Source: Terriglobus sp.
GTDB taxonomy: Bacteria > Acidobacteriota > Terriglobia > Terriglobales > Acidobacteriaceae
Reading direction: 5' to 3'
Assembly (NCBI GenBank): GCA_023265355.1
Contig: JAHFTZ010000202.1
Span: 1 to 5,314 of the forward strand
DNA length: 5,314 bases
Made by a program: the position numbers and the translations under genes. Below, one piece after another: positions 5,058 to 5,314 of this stretch; the first letter of the stretch is position 1; each line of letters begins with the position of its first letter. The notes below the pieces were generated by a model. It saw only the letters and a program-made list of their open reading frames with translations, did not search any database and had not been told where the DNA came from.

Positions 5058-5314
5058 TCATCCCACCGGCAGATCCGCGTAGACGGCGCTGGAAAAGCGC
5101 GAGTACAGCGGCGGTGTTGAACCGTCATACATCCGAATAAAAAACTGCTCCCTCGCCGCAAGACGCGGAATCTGGAAGCTCCGCACGGGGCTCCGCAGTA
5201 CCAGGTCATCGCCGGTCGAGAGACCAAAGCCCGCGTCCCTTCGCCGCACTTCAAAGCCACCACCCGTGGGTGGAGCGAGACCGGAGTCGATCTGCAACAC
5301 CGTCGTGGAGGCGC
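5058..5314 (-). CDS. C-terminal fragment of a larger, possibly phage-tail-like protein
   Basis: The last 84 codons of a gene that runs off the right edge; the frame is still open at 5314, so the GTG at 5300 is unlikely to be its start. The visible end is probably beta-rich: GGGFEVRRRDAGFG, DLVLRSPVRSFQIPR, QFFIRMYDGSTPPLYSRFSSAVYADLPVG (each under 31 residues; key marks are FEVRRRD, SFQIPR and RMYDGS). This style of short strands with repeated aromatic/Arg pairs resembles C-termini of phage tail or host-specificity proteins and fibronectin-like modules, but I cannot place it in a family. Two small lysis-like genes follow within 9 and 27 bp, which fits the end of a tail module. No stop codon or frameshift is visible within the fragment. 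Confidence 0.55.
   Translation of the reverse strand, partial: ASTTVLQIDSGLAPPTGGGFEVRRRDAGFGLSTGDDLVLRSPVRSFQIPRLAAREQFFIRMYDGSTPPLYSRFSSAVYADLPVG

Overview
The window looks like chromosomal DNA of a GC-rich bacterium, most plausibly an acidobacterium of the Terriglobus/Granulicella/Edaphobacter type. I infer this from three things: a two-lipoyl-domain 2-oxo acid dehydrogenase E2 of the actinobacterial/acidobacterial SucB style, core genes at roughly 60% GC, and an intergenic palindromic repeat whose spurious translation (HFDRSGDLLF, HFDRPEESKGSGEICF) resembles junk ORFs I associate with that group. The taxonomic call is an inference from memory, not a search result.

Layout. Positions 1-1470 (+) carry the 3' part of an E2 acyltransferase gene; its 5' end lies outside the window. 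It converges on a block of minus-strand genes, and the meeting point at 1474-1512 is an inverted repeat that probably ends transcription from both sides. Reading the minus strand from right to left: the C-terminus of a large, probably phage-tail-like protein (5314-5058, cut by the window edge); a 71-residue coiled-coil plus membrane-segment protein (5048-4833); an 85-residue unrecognised protein (4805-4548); a repeat-rich intergenic stretch (4541-4310); purE (4255-3752) and purK (3755-2595) with a 4-bp overlap; a short AT-rich control region with three 9-bp repeats (2534-2560); then a helix-turn-helix antitoxin gene (2511-2044) overlapping a PIN-domain toxin gene (2066-1506).

How the parts work together. 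PurK and PurE catalyse consecutive steps of de novo purine synthesis (AIR to N5-CAIR to CAIR) and form a translationally coupled pair. The E2 protein is the core of a 2-oxo acid dehydrogenase, probably the 2-oxoglutarate enzyme of the TCA cycle. The antitoxin/toxin pair is clearly lower in GC (about 43-48% in sampled 60-bp lines, against about 62% in a sampled E2 line). It has its own promoter/operator and sits between core genes, so it looks like an acquired VapBC-like module. The three right-most genes have the size, order and topology of a phage tail-end/lysis cassette, either a prophage remnant or a phage-derived particle locus, but the window holds too little of it to decide.

Nothing here proves an undescribed system. 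The least explained items are the three-armed palindromic repeat, the small-protein cassette at the right end, the iterated operator of the toxin-antitoxin pair, and a near-leaderless purE start. I saw no tRNA, rRNA, CRISPR array or complete insertion sequence.
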